Part shown: positions 43,957-56,655 of the stretch, piece after piece
How positions within the stretch are numbered: position 1 is the first letter of the stretch
How the letters are laid out: every line of letters starts with the position of its first letter
Assembly: GCF_002575655.3 (NCBI RefSeq)
Contig: NC_053037.3
Span: 445,315,793-445,379,792 of the forward strand
Direction: 5' to 3'
From: Aegilops tauschii subsp. strangulata
Lineage: Eukaryota; Streptophyta; Magnoliopsida; Poales; Poaceae
Length of the DNA: 64,000 bases
Made by a program: the position numbers and the translations under genes
Notes under the pieces: model-generated
Databases searched by the model: none
Told to the model about the DNA's origin: nothing
Seen by the model: the letters and a program-made list of their open reading frames with translations, nothing else

Positions 43957-43970
43957 GGCCCGGGGGCTAT
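43957..43970 (+). promoter_or_regulatory. G3 polypurine tract region
   Basis: GGCCCGGGGGCTAT abuts the 3' LTR; nearly the same as in G2. Confidence 0.65.
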
Positions 43971-44862
43971 TGTCGGCGTTCTAGGAATGGGGGTCCCCAG
44001 ACTTGCCTGCCTGCGGCCCATGGCGTGGCTCTGCTAGCAGGCCCATATGGCCCATCTTCATCAACAAGGCATTCAAGACCCTCGCGAGGGGCCAAGCCTC
44101 GCAAGGCGGACGACGCAAGACCTCCTCAGGAGCGGCCTCACCAGGCTGGCTCGCGAGGGGCGGAGAGATCAAGGCGAGGCAAACCTCGCAAGGTTCTCGT
44201 GACGTGAGCCATGACGATCGAGACCAGGCGGGCGCCAGGCGGGCGCCAGCGCGCGCAGTGTCCTTGTTTCCTCTTTGGTGCTAAGGAGGCAAGCGTAGGC
44301 GTGGAGTACCGAGGCGTCAAGCAAAGGTTTCCATATCAACGCAACGAGACCAAGACCAGCAGGACGGCAAGACGGAGGTCGCCATGGAGCCCATGGCGGC
44401 GTCACCACCAGAGCCTTTTGCAGGCGAAGACTGCTTTTGTCAGGATAAGCTATACTAGTTGTCCCCTTTCAAATTGTCTGTTGTTGGCTCCCTTCCCGCT
44501 CAATATTTGGGGAGAGACCAGGGCCACTATAAATAGGACTAGCCACCACAGTAGGAGGCATCGAATCCTCACCCGCACAAGTTCGCCAAAGACAAGAACA
44601 CCTCAACCTCAGGAGGTTGTTCTTCCCCTTTGTACTGTTCATCCTCAGCCCAAGAGGCAATCCACCACCACCACACTGGAGTAGAGTATTAGACCACAAC
44701 AGTGGCCCGAACCAGTATAAATCTTGTGTCCCTTGTGTTGTGAGTTCGTCGAGCTAGTCCGTGAGATCTTAGCAAAGCTAGGACGTGGATCGGTAGTGCG
44801 AAACCTTCGTGCGCACCCCAGTGTTTGAACCTTGGGGTTTTGCCGGAACCCGTGATCTGACA
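43971..44862 (+). repeat. G3 3' LTR
   Basis: Starts TGTCGGCGTTCTAGG and ends GTGATCTGACA. TATAAATA at 44528-44535. It is slightly longer than the 5' LTR, partly from a tandem GGCGGGCGCCA duplication near 44228. Confidence 0.92.
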
Positions 44863-44867
44863 GTAGT

Positions 44868-45156
44868 TTCAGTTATTCTGATGCACGGTAAAATCCTCTT
44901 TATTCTGAAATGGTCTCAGTTGTCCAATATCTTGTCCTTCTTGGAGTGGTCTCATCAGTCGAATCTTCGTGTGGTCAAAAGGGGAAAGGGGTATAGTCTA
45001 ACTATTTGAGATGAGAGGAAATATTTGGAAAGGCTTAGAAAAGATGAGAGTTAAGGGTTCTCTTTTGAAGATAAAGTTTTAGAGAAGTCATTTCCTAAGG
45101 GCTTGCCAGTTTCTAGGGGTCACGTCCTACAGTCAACATGTGCTCTGATACCATCT
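44868..45156 (-). promoter_or_regulatory. E copy 1 leader and PBS
   Basis: Leader next to LTR2. The PBS at 45142-45153 reads TGGTATCAGAGC on the minus strand, complementary to the 3' end of initiator-Met tRNA, 3 bp from the LTR. Matched by 58726-59013 in copy 2. Confidence 0.85.
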
Positions 45157-48100
45157 TGTAGCGACCCGAACCAAATGGATCAAGTCTCTGTGCTTAAGTG
45201 TCATCCCTGGATCGGTATGCTGACACACACCATACTCGAGGATTTATAACAGAGTGCAATCACATGTAAAAAGTAACATAAATACTATTACCTCAATCCA
45301 TATAGTGGAAGTAACATCAAAATTGTGGAGTCCCAACCACACCAACGGCAAAGTTGAGTGTAGACATTGTAACCCTAACGTATCACTTACTCGTCGTAAG
45401 ATTCCTGCAACATGAGACGTTGCATCCATGTAGGTCAGTACGTTGAATGTACTGGCAATTTCACACCATAGAATAATGATGAAAATGTCTATCTCTATAT
45501 GCATATTTGGCTGGTGGAGGCTCTAGGTTTAATTTTGCATAAAGCTAATTTTTTTCCTACAACAAAGGAATACATTTTTATTTTACTACGAAGTTTATGC
45601 CATTATTGAGAAGGTTCCTCCAACTCAATCCGAAAATTCCCAAATTATTAATAACCCAATACATTAATTAAGTAACGTGATGAGATCAACCAATAATAAA
45701 TTCTAGATACTCAAAGTTGTCCATAACCGGGGACACGGCTAATCATGATTAGTTTGTACACTCTGCAGAGGTTTGCGCACTTTTCCCCACAAGACTCGAC
45801 CACCTCCGTGATCGGAAGATCAAGACATAGCCTTTCTGAAGTATTTACTCTTTACTCTGGGTAGACCGGTACACCTACTTTCCCCTATATTAGCTAGTCT
45901 ACCACTGAAAGAGGTCACACAACTTACTCAACTATGCCAGAGCCCATAATGGCTTGTGGCTGCACAGGGAAGTTTCTAGGCATGAAATATCATACGATCC
46001 CTTTGAGCATGGGTGGCGGACCTAGGGTAATCACACGGGTACTCCGAGATTCCCTTGGGAAAGCACTGGTTTCTCCAGGTGCCCCGAACAATCCACCCAG
46101 ATGTGATGTTAATGTTGGCACTTTAAGTTACCCTTAATTATTATCTCTCACAACTTGCATGAATCTCACATACCAATCCCCGTATACGAGCATGGCTAAA
46201 CAATTTATGAGCATAACGTATATTCCCGGGGCAATCAAAGGTAATAGGTTCCTACCACCTGAACTACAAAGCAATAACCACATGTTCCCAATCCTACTCA
46301 TGCAATCTTTGAGGGTGAAACTAACGCATAATAAAACTGGGTATGAAAGAGTATGATCAAAGTGTAACTTGCCTTGTACTGTTGATGAAGATTCTTCGCA
46401 CTCATAATTCTGGTAGTTCTACTCGTCACACTCCGATCAATCTATCGTAAGCAAGCAATTATTTGCACACATAAGCAATCACTCAAAGATCCAAAAGAAC
46501 GAAGAAAATACTTCGGAAAACTTCAAAACCATCAAATAAAGCTTTTGGACAAAAACATATTTTTAACAGTAGCAAAATTATGTCATTTTGATCGTAACAG
46601 AAAGTACATGTCAAGAGATTCGATTTGCAAAAAGAATCAATTAAATCGAAGTTATAAACTCAAGTTATAGCCAAAACAAGTTTACATTTGAATCTGATCT
46701 ATTCAAATTTAAAATTTCAAAAACTTCATTTTATATGTTCTCTGGATAATTGAGATCGTGATGAAGAATTTGGCATCGGTTTCACTGAATTTGGACAAAC
46801 GGTTAAAAAGTTATGAACGTTTTAAAAATAAGGGGCTAATCTAAAAAAACTAAACTACAACTAGGTCCCTGGCCACGTGTAAAACTGCTGTTGGCTGAAA
46901 ATCGTTCGCTGCGAGGCTAAACTAGCGAAGAACCACTAAATAGCGCATAGTGGTTCGAAAGAAAAAAACAATAGAGATCTAATCTCAGCGGTCTATTCTA
47001 GATCGGACGGACGAGAGGGAGCGACGGCTTACCGCGGTGGTGGGCATCGACGTCGCCAGAGAAGGAGGTTGTGGCGGCTCGGGCGTGGTCGTGGCTCCTG
47101 CTCCGGTGGTCCTCCGGCGTGGGCGCGAGGTTGGGGAGAAGCAGTGCGAGGTGGCGAAGCCGATGGCGGGGTCGGCGTCGGTCGAGGGCGGAGGTGGAGC
47201 GCGGAACGAGGCGGCAAATCTCCGGTGGAGCTCGAACTCTGGCGAGGTTTGTGCGGGGCGTGGGGAGGCGAGGGCGGCTGCGGTTTGAGGGAAAAAGAGG
47301 CCGAGGTCGAGGGCTATTTATATGCGGGCTTTCGTGTAGGAGGGGCAAGGCGAGGGGGTGGAGTCCGGGTAGGACTCGGCGGTGGCCGGCGATGGCGTGC
47401 GGGAGGCGGACTCCCGATGGCGTGGGGAGGAAGAAGCTGATAGGTGGGGTCCACCTGTCGGTTGCTGGCGGGGCGGCGTGCGCGCGAGGAAAGGAGCGGG
47501 CGAGCGAGGTGGAGGTGGTTCGGCACAGTGCAGGCCGCTGCTGGGTTGGGCCGGGTGGCCTGGCCTGCCGCGGTCGGTGGGCTCTCTCTCTCCTTTTTTT
47601 GGAATAAGTCAGAGAGTAAAAGTTAGAAAAGAGAAATAAAGATAATTTTTTCCTAGACAAGAAATATATCAAAATTCTTAGAATAAAACGAACAAAAATA
47701 TGAACTATTTTTCAGAGGCAACTAAATTACTTTAACAAAACATTGTTTTTAATATCCTCAAATTGGATTCGAATTTGATTTTTGAAATCTTTACAAATAT
47801 TTTTATTTTGTTTTTTCTTCCAAATTATTTTCAAATCTTCTCTGAATTTTGAAGGGTCATGTTTCCTTCACTCGAGTATTTTATATTCAGAGAATTTGAG
47901 ATGATTTGAAATTCCAACAGAAGAGACAAAAACTTCCAATAAATTTTTAAAGCGGTACTCATCACTCCCTACTATATTTCATCAATTTGGAAGATGTTAT
48001 GTTATCTTCTCTCATTGGAAATCCTTGAGTGGCATAAAGTTTCTGAGTGGAATTATTTCAAATGGGATTCCATGGAAACCAAGTGCAAGAATGAAAGTTT

Positions 48101-48227
48101 GGGAAAGTCCTTTTATTCCCTCTCATTTAACTTTCAAAAAGTTTCAAATTTCACTCAAATTCACAGAAGCAATCATTATTACTTAATTAATATAACATTC
48201 CAAAATTAAGAATTTTGGGATGTTACA
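45157..48227 (-). repeat. E LTR2, shared middle LTR
   Basis: The only complete LTR (3,071 bp) of the family here: TGTAGCGACCCG to GGGATGTTACA in plus-strand reading. It is at once the 5' LTR of copy 1 and the 3' LTR of copy 2. A GC-rich core (47030-47600) with TATTTATATGC (about 47315) could hold the promoter. Confidence 0.9.
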
Positions 48228-49349
48228 AACCTACCACCCTTAAAATGAATCTTGCCCTCGAGATTCGGAGAGGCTAGCAAGAAATAGGTTAGGTTCGAGG
48301 GTCTCCTCAAAATCCATCGATTGTCACGAAGGTTTGGGGTGCTACCACCATTAGAAACATGGTTACAGTTCCATCAAAACTCATATACTCCATCCATATT
48401 GTTGACAGGGTCGGTTTTCTCAAATATTCAGGATAATTTTTGCTCTGGGGCTCTTCCAGTAGTGGCATAACCTTTTCCTCAATTATTGTGTCCTTTCATC
48501 TTGGTAACTATCTTCCGAGACTGGGTCTTCTTAGCTGCTAGGTCTAGCAACAATACTAAACAACTATCGATCTCTCATGGTGGTCATCAATTTATGGTTT
48601 CTCCTGCAGGAAATCGGTCTGGGCTTCATTCTCACTGTATGACCTACGATTGGCAACAGCTGCCTTGTACAAGAGAAAATAGTCATACGATTCTAAGGTT
48701 CGATCAAGGTTTTGATATCGTCGTCTCTCTACTATGGGTAAGTCACTCAGATTTACCATCCCATATAGCATAGGCGAATCATAAGAGTAAGTCGGCATGG
48801 TGATCAACCCATTCCGCACCCAAATCATTACCTTGTATATGGTTTAGTGAATCTCGGATTCTAACACTCGGTCATCCTCACCAGCATTGCAGAATTTCTC
48901 TTGTCGACGAACTAAGTTCGGATAACTCCATTGATTCTGCAAGCCAAACAAACATCTATTGTTTCATTCATCTCCCAGGTTTTGCGTAACTCCTATAAGA
49001 TCGTCTGTTGATAAAGTCGTAACTTCTTCCAGAGTTTTTTCCTTCAGCAAGAATGTGCTTGCTTCTTGTCAGGTCATGGAGCCTGTGGGTTATGGCCCAT
49101 CTCATCACTTGTAAACCATGAACTCATCATCGGGTTGCAACTGATCATTATTCTAACATCAAGCTTCCTAGCATTCTTGAATCCATCCAATTGTATTGTC
49201 CACCTTCCTTCTTTTGGTACAAAACTAAGATGTAGTTACTCAGACTCATCATTGAGTGGTCCATTCCAACGTCTGACGTAGCTAACCACTAGCTCTTGTA
49301 TTTGGTAACGGTGTTCGGTTCTACCACCCATAATATTAATAGACACTAG
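48228..49349 (-). other. E copy 2, non-coding 3' part of body
   Basis: Starts with the purine tract (48228-48241) and matches 1111-2232. It ends at the M2 insertion; the body resumes at 56450. Confidence 0.8.
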
Positions 49350-50906
49350 TGATAATCCCCAAGTGCAAGGAATCATCGTAGCAATTTCCAAAGGTGGAAG
49401 TGATAAGTATGGAGTGTCGAACCCACAAGGAGCTGAAGGTAAGATCAATATTCTCTCAAGCCCTATCTGCCATTGATACGACTCTACGTACACCGAACGT
49501 TTGCTTCCAACTAGAAACGAGAAATAAAACTTCGTTGTGGGTATGAAGAGGATAACTTTGCATGGTATCGGAGAGCTAAAATATAAAAGTAGGTGATGTT
49601 GTCATAAAGTTAGAATATATTACTAAATATTATAAATAGCGAGTGTGGAATAATGGTGGATCGGTGTGCGGAATCGTCCTAGGCAATTGTTAACAAGACC
49701 GGTAGTCGTCATTGCAATTTCATATCAGGGAGAGGCATATGCTAACATATTTTGTCTTCTTGGATCATATGCACTTATGATTGGAACTCTAGCAAGCATC
49801 CGCAACTACTAAAGATCATTAAGGTAAAACCCAACCATAGCATTAAAGCATCAAGTCCCCTTTTATCCCATACGCAACAACTCCCTTACTCGGGTTTAAG
49901 CTTCTGTCACTCTAGAAACCCACTATAAGCGAATCATGAACGTATTGCAACACCCTACAGCGGGAATCCCTCACGCTTGCGCGACACGGAGGGCACCATA
50001 GGACAGCACCAAAATAAAACATACAACTCGTACCAATCTAGATCATCAATCAACCCAAGGACAAAAGATATCTACTCAAAACATCATAAGATGGCAACAC
50101 ATCATTGGATCATAATATGTGGCATAAAGCACCATGTTCAAGTAGGGATTACAGCGGGGTGCGGGAGAGTGGACCGCGTAAAATAGATGAGGATGGTGAT
50201 GATGATGGTGATGTTGATGAAGACGATCACCGCGGCGATGATTCCCCTCCCGATGGCACTCCGGCACCACCAAGAGAGAGGAGGAGAGGTTCTCCCCCTT
50301 GTGCTTCCTCCTCCATGGCCTCCCCCTAGATGGGGAGAGGTTCTCCCTCTGGTCCTTGGCCTTCATGGCGATGATGGCCCCTCCGAGATCCTCCTCCATG
50401 GCCTCCGGTGATGATGGCCCCCTCCGGCAGGGTGCGAGAGAGGGCCTAGATTGATTCTCGTAGCTACAGAGGCTTGCGGCGGCGGAACTTCCGATCTAGG
50501 TTATTTTCTGGGGGTTTCTGTATTTATAGGAATTTTTGGCGTTGGTTTCACGTTAGGGGGGTCTCCGAGTCGTCCACGAGGCAGGGGCCCACGCCCAGGG
50601 GGTGGGCGCGCCCCCCACCCTCGTGGACAGCCCGGGACTCTTCTGGCCCAACTCTTTTGCTCCAGGGGCTTCTTTTGGTCCATAAAAAATCAACAAAAAT
50701 CGGCACGTCAATTGGACTCCGTTTGGTATTCCTTTTCTGTAAAACTCAAAAACAAGGAAAAAACAGAAACTGGCACTGGGCTCTAGGTTAATAGGTTAGT
50801 CCCAAAAATCATATAAAATAGCATATAAATGCATATAAAACGTCTAAGATGGATAATATAATAGCATGAATACTTCATAAATTATAGATACGTTGGAGAC
50901 GTATCA
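49350..50906 (-). repeat. M2 3' LTR
   Basis: TGATAATCCCCAAG to GAGACGTATCA in plus-strand reading. Ends with the same GATACGT-TGGAG-ACGTATC inverted repeat as M1. Confidence 0.92.
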
Positions 50907-53900
50907 GCATCCCCAAGCTTAATTCCTGCTCGTCCTCGAGTAGGTAAATGATAAAAGAAACAATTTATGAAGTGTGAATGCTAGCAGGTGCACAAGTTTG
51001 ATCAATGATAATTTCAATTACCTTTTCTAGCATCATTATATGTCATAACAGTAGCTCATCTCATAAAACTTTTCATGATCAAGTAACAAGCTATTCACAT
51101 GTTAAAGTATAGATCATAAACTTTCTTGAAAACTAACAAACAGTGCTCTTAGTCATAAAACAATTGCAATTCATCCTTTTTTCAGGAAGGTTCTATGTCA
51201 GAGCTTTGATTTAGCAAACTCCACATACTCAACTATCATTTAATCTTCCGCAATTGCTAACACTCACGTGATATTTATGGGTTCAAAGTTTTAATCGGAC
51301 ACAGAGAAAGATAGGGGCTTATAGATTCGCCTCCCAACCTTTTACCTCAAGGGTAATGTTAACAATAATAGTTCATGATAACTTACATCCAATTGGATAT
51401 ATATATCAGGATCTTTCCAACACAATGTGCTTGCCAAAGGATAAAATGTAAAAAGAAAAGGTGAAGATCACCATGACTATTGCATAAGGTAGAAGATAAA
51501 AGTAAAAGATAGGCCCTTCACAGAGGGAAGCAGAGGTTGTCATGCGCTTTTATGGTTGGATGCACAAAATCTTAATGCAAAAGAACGTCACTTTATATGC
51601 CTCTTGTGATAAAGACCATTATTATGCAGTCCATCGCTTTTATTTCTTCCCTATCACAGGTTCGTATAAAGCTTATTTTCTTCACACTAATAGATCATAC
51701 ATATTTAGAGAGCAATTTTTATTGCATGCACTGATGAAAACTTACTTGAAGGATCTTACTCAATCCATAGGTAGGTATGGTGGACTCTCATGGCAAAACT
51801 GGTTTAAGGGATGTTCGGAAGCACAAGTAGTATCTCTACTTGGTGCAAAGAATTTGGCTAGCATGAGAGGGAAAGGCAAGCTCACCATGTTGGATGATCC
51901 ATGACAATATACTTTTTTCGGATATTAGAAAACATAACCCATTACGTTGTCTTCCTTGTCCAACATCATCCTTTTAGCATGTCATATTTGAATGAGTGCT
52001 CACAATTACAAAAGATGTCCAAGATAGTATATTTATATGTGAAATCTCTCTTCCTTCAATATTCTTTCATGAATTGTTCAAGTGACCAATTCTGCGTTTG
52101 CTAACTTTCAATAAGTTTACTACCTATACTTATTCTGTGTGAAGTCATTACTCCCCATGGTATAAGCATATGAAACATTTATAAATTCATATTTATTATA
52201 TTCAATTCATTCAACCATTTACTCATAAGATATACTTGAAGCACGTGAGTAAATGACAAACTACCCCAGAAAGATATAAGTGAAGAACACTGAGTAGTCA
52301 AATAATTAACTAGCCATGGGAGGATTCTTTTTCATTCAAGATTTCAGATCCAATGATTTTATTCAAACAGCAAGTAGAATTGAAAATATGCTCCAAGCAA
52401 AACACATATCATGTGACGAATAAAAATATAGCTCCGAGTAAGGTATACTAATAGTTTTGAAGACGAAAGAGGGGATGCCTTCCGGGGCATCCCCAAGCTT
52501 AGGCGCTTGAGCCTTCCTTGAATATTACCTTGGGGTGCCTTGGGCATCCCCAAGCTTAGGGTCTTCCCACTCCTTATTCTCCTCATATCGATGTCTCACC
52601 CAAAGCTTGAAAACTTCAATCACACAAAACTTAACGGAACTTCGTGAGATAGGTTAGTATGATAAAGAGCAAACCATTCACTTTGGTACTGTCAAAGACA
52701 AGGTTCATAATTGTTCTCACACAATGCCTACTGTACCATATCATTTCTACAATTTATATTGAGAAATATAAGCCATAGAAACTAGAAAACAAGCAAACTA
52801 TGCGATCAAAACAGAATCTGTCAGAAACAGAACAGTCTGTAATGATCTGAACAGCAACCATACTTCTGCTACTCCAAAAATTATGAAATAAATTGGTGAA
52901 CGTGAGGAATTGGTCTATTAATCTTCTTCAAAAAGAATCAACTCAAAAGCACTCTTCTCTAAAAAAATGACATCTATTCTCGTGAGCGCAAAGTTTCTGT
53001 TTTTTACAGCAAGATCACATTAACTTTCACCCAAGTCTTCCCAAAGGTCTTACTTGGCACTTTATTGAAACAAAAGCTATAAAACATGATTACTACAGTA
53101 GCTTAATCATGTAAACACACGAAAACAGTAAGGGTAAATATTGGGTTGTCTCCCGACAAGCGCTTTTCTTTAATGCCTTTTAGCTAGGCATGATGATTTC
53201 AATGATGCTCACATAAAAGATAAGAATTGAAACATAAAGAGAGCATCATGTAGAATATGACTAGCACATTTGAATCTAACCCACATCCTATGCCTAGGGA
53301 TTTTGTGAACACATAATTTATAGGAACAAGAATCAACTAGCATAGGAAGGCAAAACAAGTATAACTTCAAAACTTTAAGCACATAGAGAGGAAACATGAT
53401 ATTATTGCAACTCCTACAAGCATATATTCCTCCCTCATAATAATTTTCAGTAGCATCATGAATGAATTCAACAATATAACCATCACATAAAGCATTCTTT
53501 TCATGATCTACAAGCATAGAAATTTTTCTACTCTCCACATAAGCAAAATTATTCTTATTCGGAATAGTGGGATCACTAATTCCTAAAGTTGACACTTTTC
53601 CAAACCCGCTTTAGATGATAGTATTATTCATACTCCAAAAGATATAAGTGAAGTTCACGGAGCATTCTACAATCAATATAGACTAACCAATATCCAAGCT
53701 CAAAATGTGTAAGTGAAGCACACGAAGCATTCTATAAAACCATACTCAAAAGATTTACGTGAAGCACAAAGAGCAATTCTATAAGATGATACTTAAAAGT
53801 TATAAGTGAAGCACATGAAGTATTTTATAAATCAATGAAGGGCTATCTCATGCTATCATGGGTCTTAAAGGAAAAACAAAAACAAAAAGGACACAAATCA

Positions 53901-54891
53901 TGTGAACAAAACAGAAACCGAGGTATATCGATATTTGTTGAAGAAGAAAGATGGGATGCCAACCGGGGCATCCCCAAGCTTAGATGCTTGAGTATCCTTT
54001 GAAATATTTACTTGGGGTGCCTTGGGCATCTCCAAGCTTTAACTCTTGCCTCTCTTCATTCTACTCATATTGATAGCTCCTCGATCTTCGAACACTTCAT
54101 CCACACAAAACTTTAACAAAAACTTTGTGAGATCCGTTAGTGTAATAAAACAAACTACCACTTTAAGGTACTGTAATGAAATCATTCTTTATTTATATTG
54201 GTGTTAAACCTACTGTATTCCAACTTCTCTATGGTTCATACCCCCCGATAGTACCCATAGATTCATCAAAATAAGCGAACAACACATAGAAAACAGAATC
54301 TGTCAAAAACAAGACAGTCTATAGTAATCTGGAAGTTTAGTAAACTTATGTAACTCCAAAAATTATGAAATAAATTTGAAAATTTGAAAAATTTGTACAG
54401 AAGTTATGTGCAAAAAGTTTCAGACCCATTTGACTTTCCAGTAAAAATATTAAATTCACGCACTACAGCCAAAGTTTCTGTTTTTGTTCTGCACATAGTA
54501 AACAAGCAATCTAATCATCCTAAAACAAAAGCTTGGCACATTATTTTTATAATACAATGGATATACACAAGGGGATAATTATTTACAGATAAACTTCCAT
54601 GAAAAGTTCTACATTGTTTCCGTGAGCATGAACGCAAGTGCTCAAGGTCGACCCTCACTTCTTCAATGCATAACTTTCCAATCACTTCCCTTTTTGAAAA
54701 ACTTTTTAGGCATGAAAGGCAAGTAATTTTTTTTGTATTTTCATTCTTTAAAAAAAATTGTATTTTTCACCCACAACTAAACAGAAACAAAAAGGTAAAA
54801 CAAAATCTATTTAGTGAAGAAAGCAAACAAGCACACACGAGAATATCAACCCCACGCTATTGCTCCCCGGCAACGGCGCCAGAAAAGAGCT
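50907..54891 (-). other. M2 internal region with large duplication and short repeats
   Basis: Two related blocks, about 52455-52990 and about 53940-54480, share GGGGCATCCCCAAGCTTAG, then CCTTGGGGTGCCTTGGGCAT, ACAGAATCTGTC and CCAAAAATTATGAAATAAAT. In between are degenerate copies of AAAAGATATAAGTGAAGCAC (near 52257, 53637, 53711, 53756, 53796). The small frames at 51542-51904 and 53209-53595 have no known motif. Confidence 0.75.
54864..54881 (-). promoter_or_regulatory. M2 primer binding site, tRNA-Asp
   Basis: Minus-strand TGGCGCCGTTGCCGGGGA, a perfect complement to the 3' end of plant tRNA-Asp, 10 bp from the LTR. Confidence 0.88.
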
Positions 54892-56444
54892 TGATAATCC
54901 CCAAGTGCAAGGAATCATCGTAGCAATTTACAAAGGTGGAAGTGATAAGTATGGAGTGTCGAACCCACAAGGAGCTGAAGGTAAGATCAAAATTCTCTCA
55001 AGCCCTATCTGCCACTGATACGACTCTACGTACACCGAACGTTTGCTTCCAACTAGAAACGAGAAATAAAACTACGTTGTGGGTATGAAGAGGATAACTT
55101 TGCATGGTATCGGAGAGCTAAAATATAAAAGTAGGTGTTGTTGTCATAAATTTAGAATATATTACTAAATATTATAAATAGCGAGAGTGGAATAATGGTG
55201 GATCGGTGTGCGGAATCATCCTAGGCAATTGTTAACAAGACCGGTAGTCGTCATTGCAATTTCATATGAGGGAGAGGCATAAGATAACATATTTTCTCTT
55301 CTTGGATCATATGCACTTATTATTGGAACTCTAGCAAGCATCCGCAACTACTAAATATCATTAAGGTAAAACCCAACCATAGCATTAAAGCATCAAGTCC
55401 CCTTTTATCCCATACGCAACAACTCCCTTACTCGGGTTTAAGCTTCTGTCACTCTAGAAACCCACTATAAGCGAATCATGAACGTATTGCAACACCCTAC
55501 AGCGGAAATCCCTCACGCTTGCGCGACACGGAGGGCACCATAGGACAGCACCAAAATAAAACATACAACTCGTACCAATCTAGATCATCAATCAACCCAA
55601 GGACAAAAGATATCTACTCAAAACATCATAAGATGGAAACACATCATTGGATCATAATATGTGGCATAAAGCACCATGTTCAAGTAGGGATTACAGCGGG
55701 GTGCGGGAGAGTGGACCGCGTAAAATAGATGAGGATGGTGATGGTGATGTTGATGAAGACGATCATCGCGGCGATGATTCCCCTCCCGATGGCACTCCGG
55801 CGCCACCGAGAGAGAGGAGGAGAGGTTCTCCCCCTTGTGCTTCCTCCTCCATGGCCTCCCCCCTAGATGGGGAGAGGTTCTCCCTCTGGTCCTTGGCCTT
55901 CATGGCGATGATGGCCCCTCCGGGATCCTCCTCCATGGCCTCCAGTGATGATGGCCCCCTCCGGCAGGGTGCCAGAGAGGGCCTAGATTGATTTCTCATG
56001 GCTACAGAGGCTTGCGGCGGCAGAACTTCCGATCTAGGTTATTTTTGGGGGGTTTCTGTATTTATAGGAATTTTTGGCGTTGGTTTCACGTCAGAGGGGT
56101 CTCCGAGTCGTCCACGAGGCAGGGGCCCACGCCCAGGGGGTGGGCGCGCCCCCCACCCTCGTGACAGCTCGGGACTCTTCTGGCCCAACTCTTTTGCTCC
56201 AGGGGCTTCTTTTGGTCCATAAAAAATCAACAAAAATCGGCACGTCAATTGGACTCCGTTTGGTATTCCTTTTCTGTAAAACTCAAAAACAAGGAAAAAA
56301 ACAGAAACTGGCACTGGGTTCTAGGTTAATATGTTAGTCCCAAAAATCATATAAAATAGCATATAAATGCATATAAAACATCTAAGATGGATAATATAAT
56401 AGCATGAATACTTCATAAATTATAAATACGTTGGAGACGTATCA
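54892..56444 (-). repeat. M2 5' LTR
   Basis: 1,553 bp, same ends as the 3' LTR. It lacks 6 bp of a GAT-rich microsatellite present at about 50200. Confidence 0.92.
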
Positions 56445-56655
56445 ACTAGTTTCTTCAAAATCTTATTCCACGTATCATGATTTCACTCATTGCCTATATT
56501 GTAACAACTCATAAAATCCAAATCAATACCAATGATGATTCTAACTTTATTGATTCTCAAACTATTACAATCTCCTACAATTCCATTACATGCCTCAACT
56601 TAACACCTCAAATAAGAGTGTTCCCACTACCTAGTGCATTTTTTTACAAACTCAA

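Larger units (their letters stand above)
27739..44862 (+). mobile_element. G3: Tat-like Ty3/Gypsy element, pol mostly lost, with antisense ORF
   Basis: LTRs 27739-28620 and 43971-44862 with a perfect 5-bp duplication GTAGT (27734-27738, 44863-44867) in the E leader. Body: PBS-like motif, gag (split by H), protease, decayed RT, then a long 3' region with an antisense ORF before the 3' LTR. H (28780-~33206) and a CACTA transposon (35862-41816) are nested inside. Integrase and most of RT are absent, so it is non-autonomous. Confidence 0.92.
49350..56444 (-). mobile_element. M2: non-coding LTR retrotransposon with tRNA-Asp PBS
   Basis: Perfect 5-bp duplication ACTAG (49345-49349, 56445-56449). 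LTRs are 49350-50906 and 54892-56444, with roughly 25-35 differences by eye. The PBS at the right and the purine tract AAGCTTGGGGATGC (minus strand) at the left LTR give minus orientation. The 4-kb body has no gag or pol. M2 relies on proteins from another element, perhaps an Athila-type one given its PBS. Confidence 0.92.

Noticed and set aside
54864..54881. tRNA-Asp gene fragment
   Set aside because: Only the 18-nt 3' end complement next to an LTR; this is a primer binding site, no tRNA cloverleaf is present.
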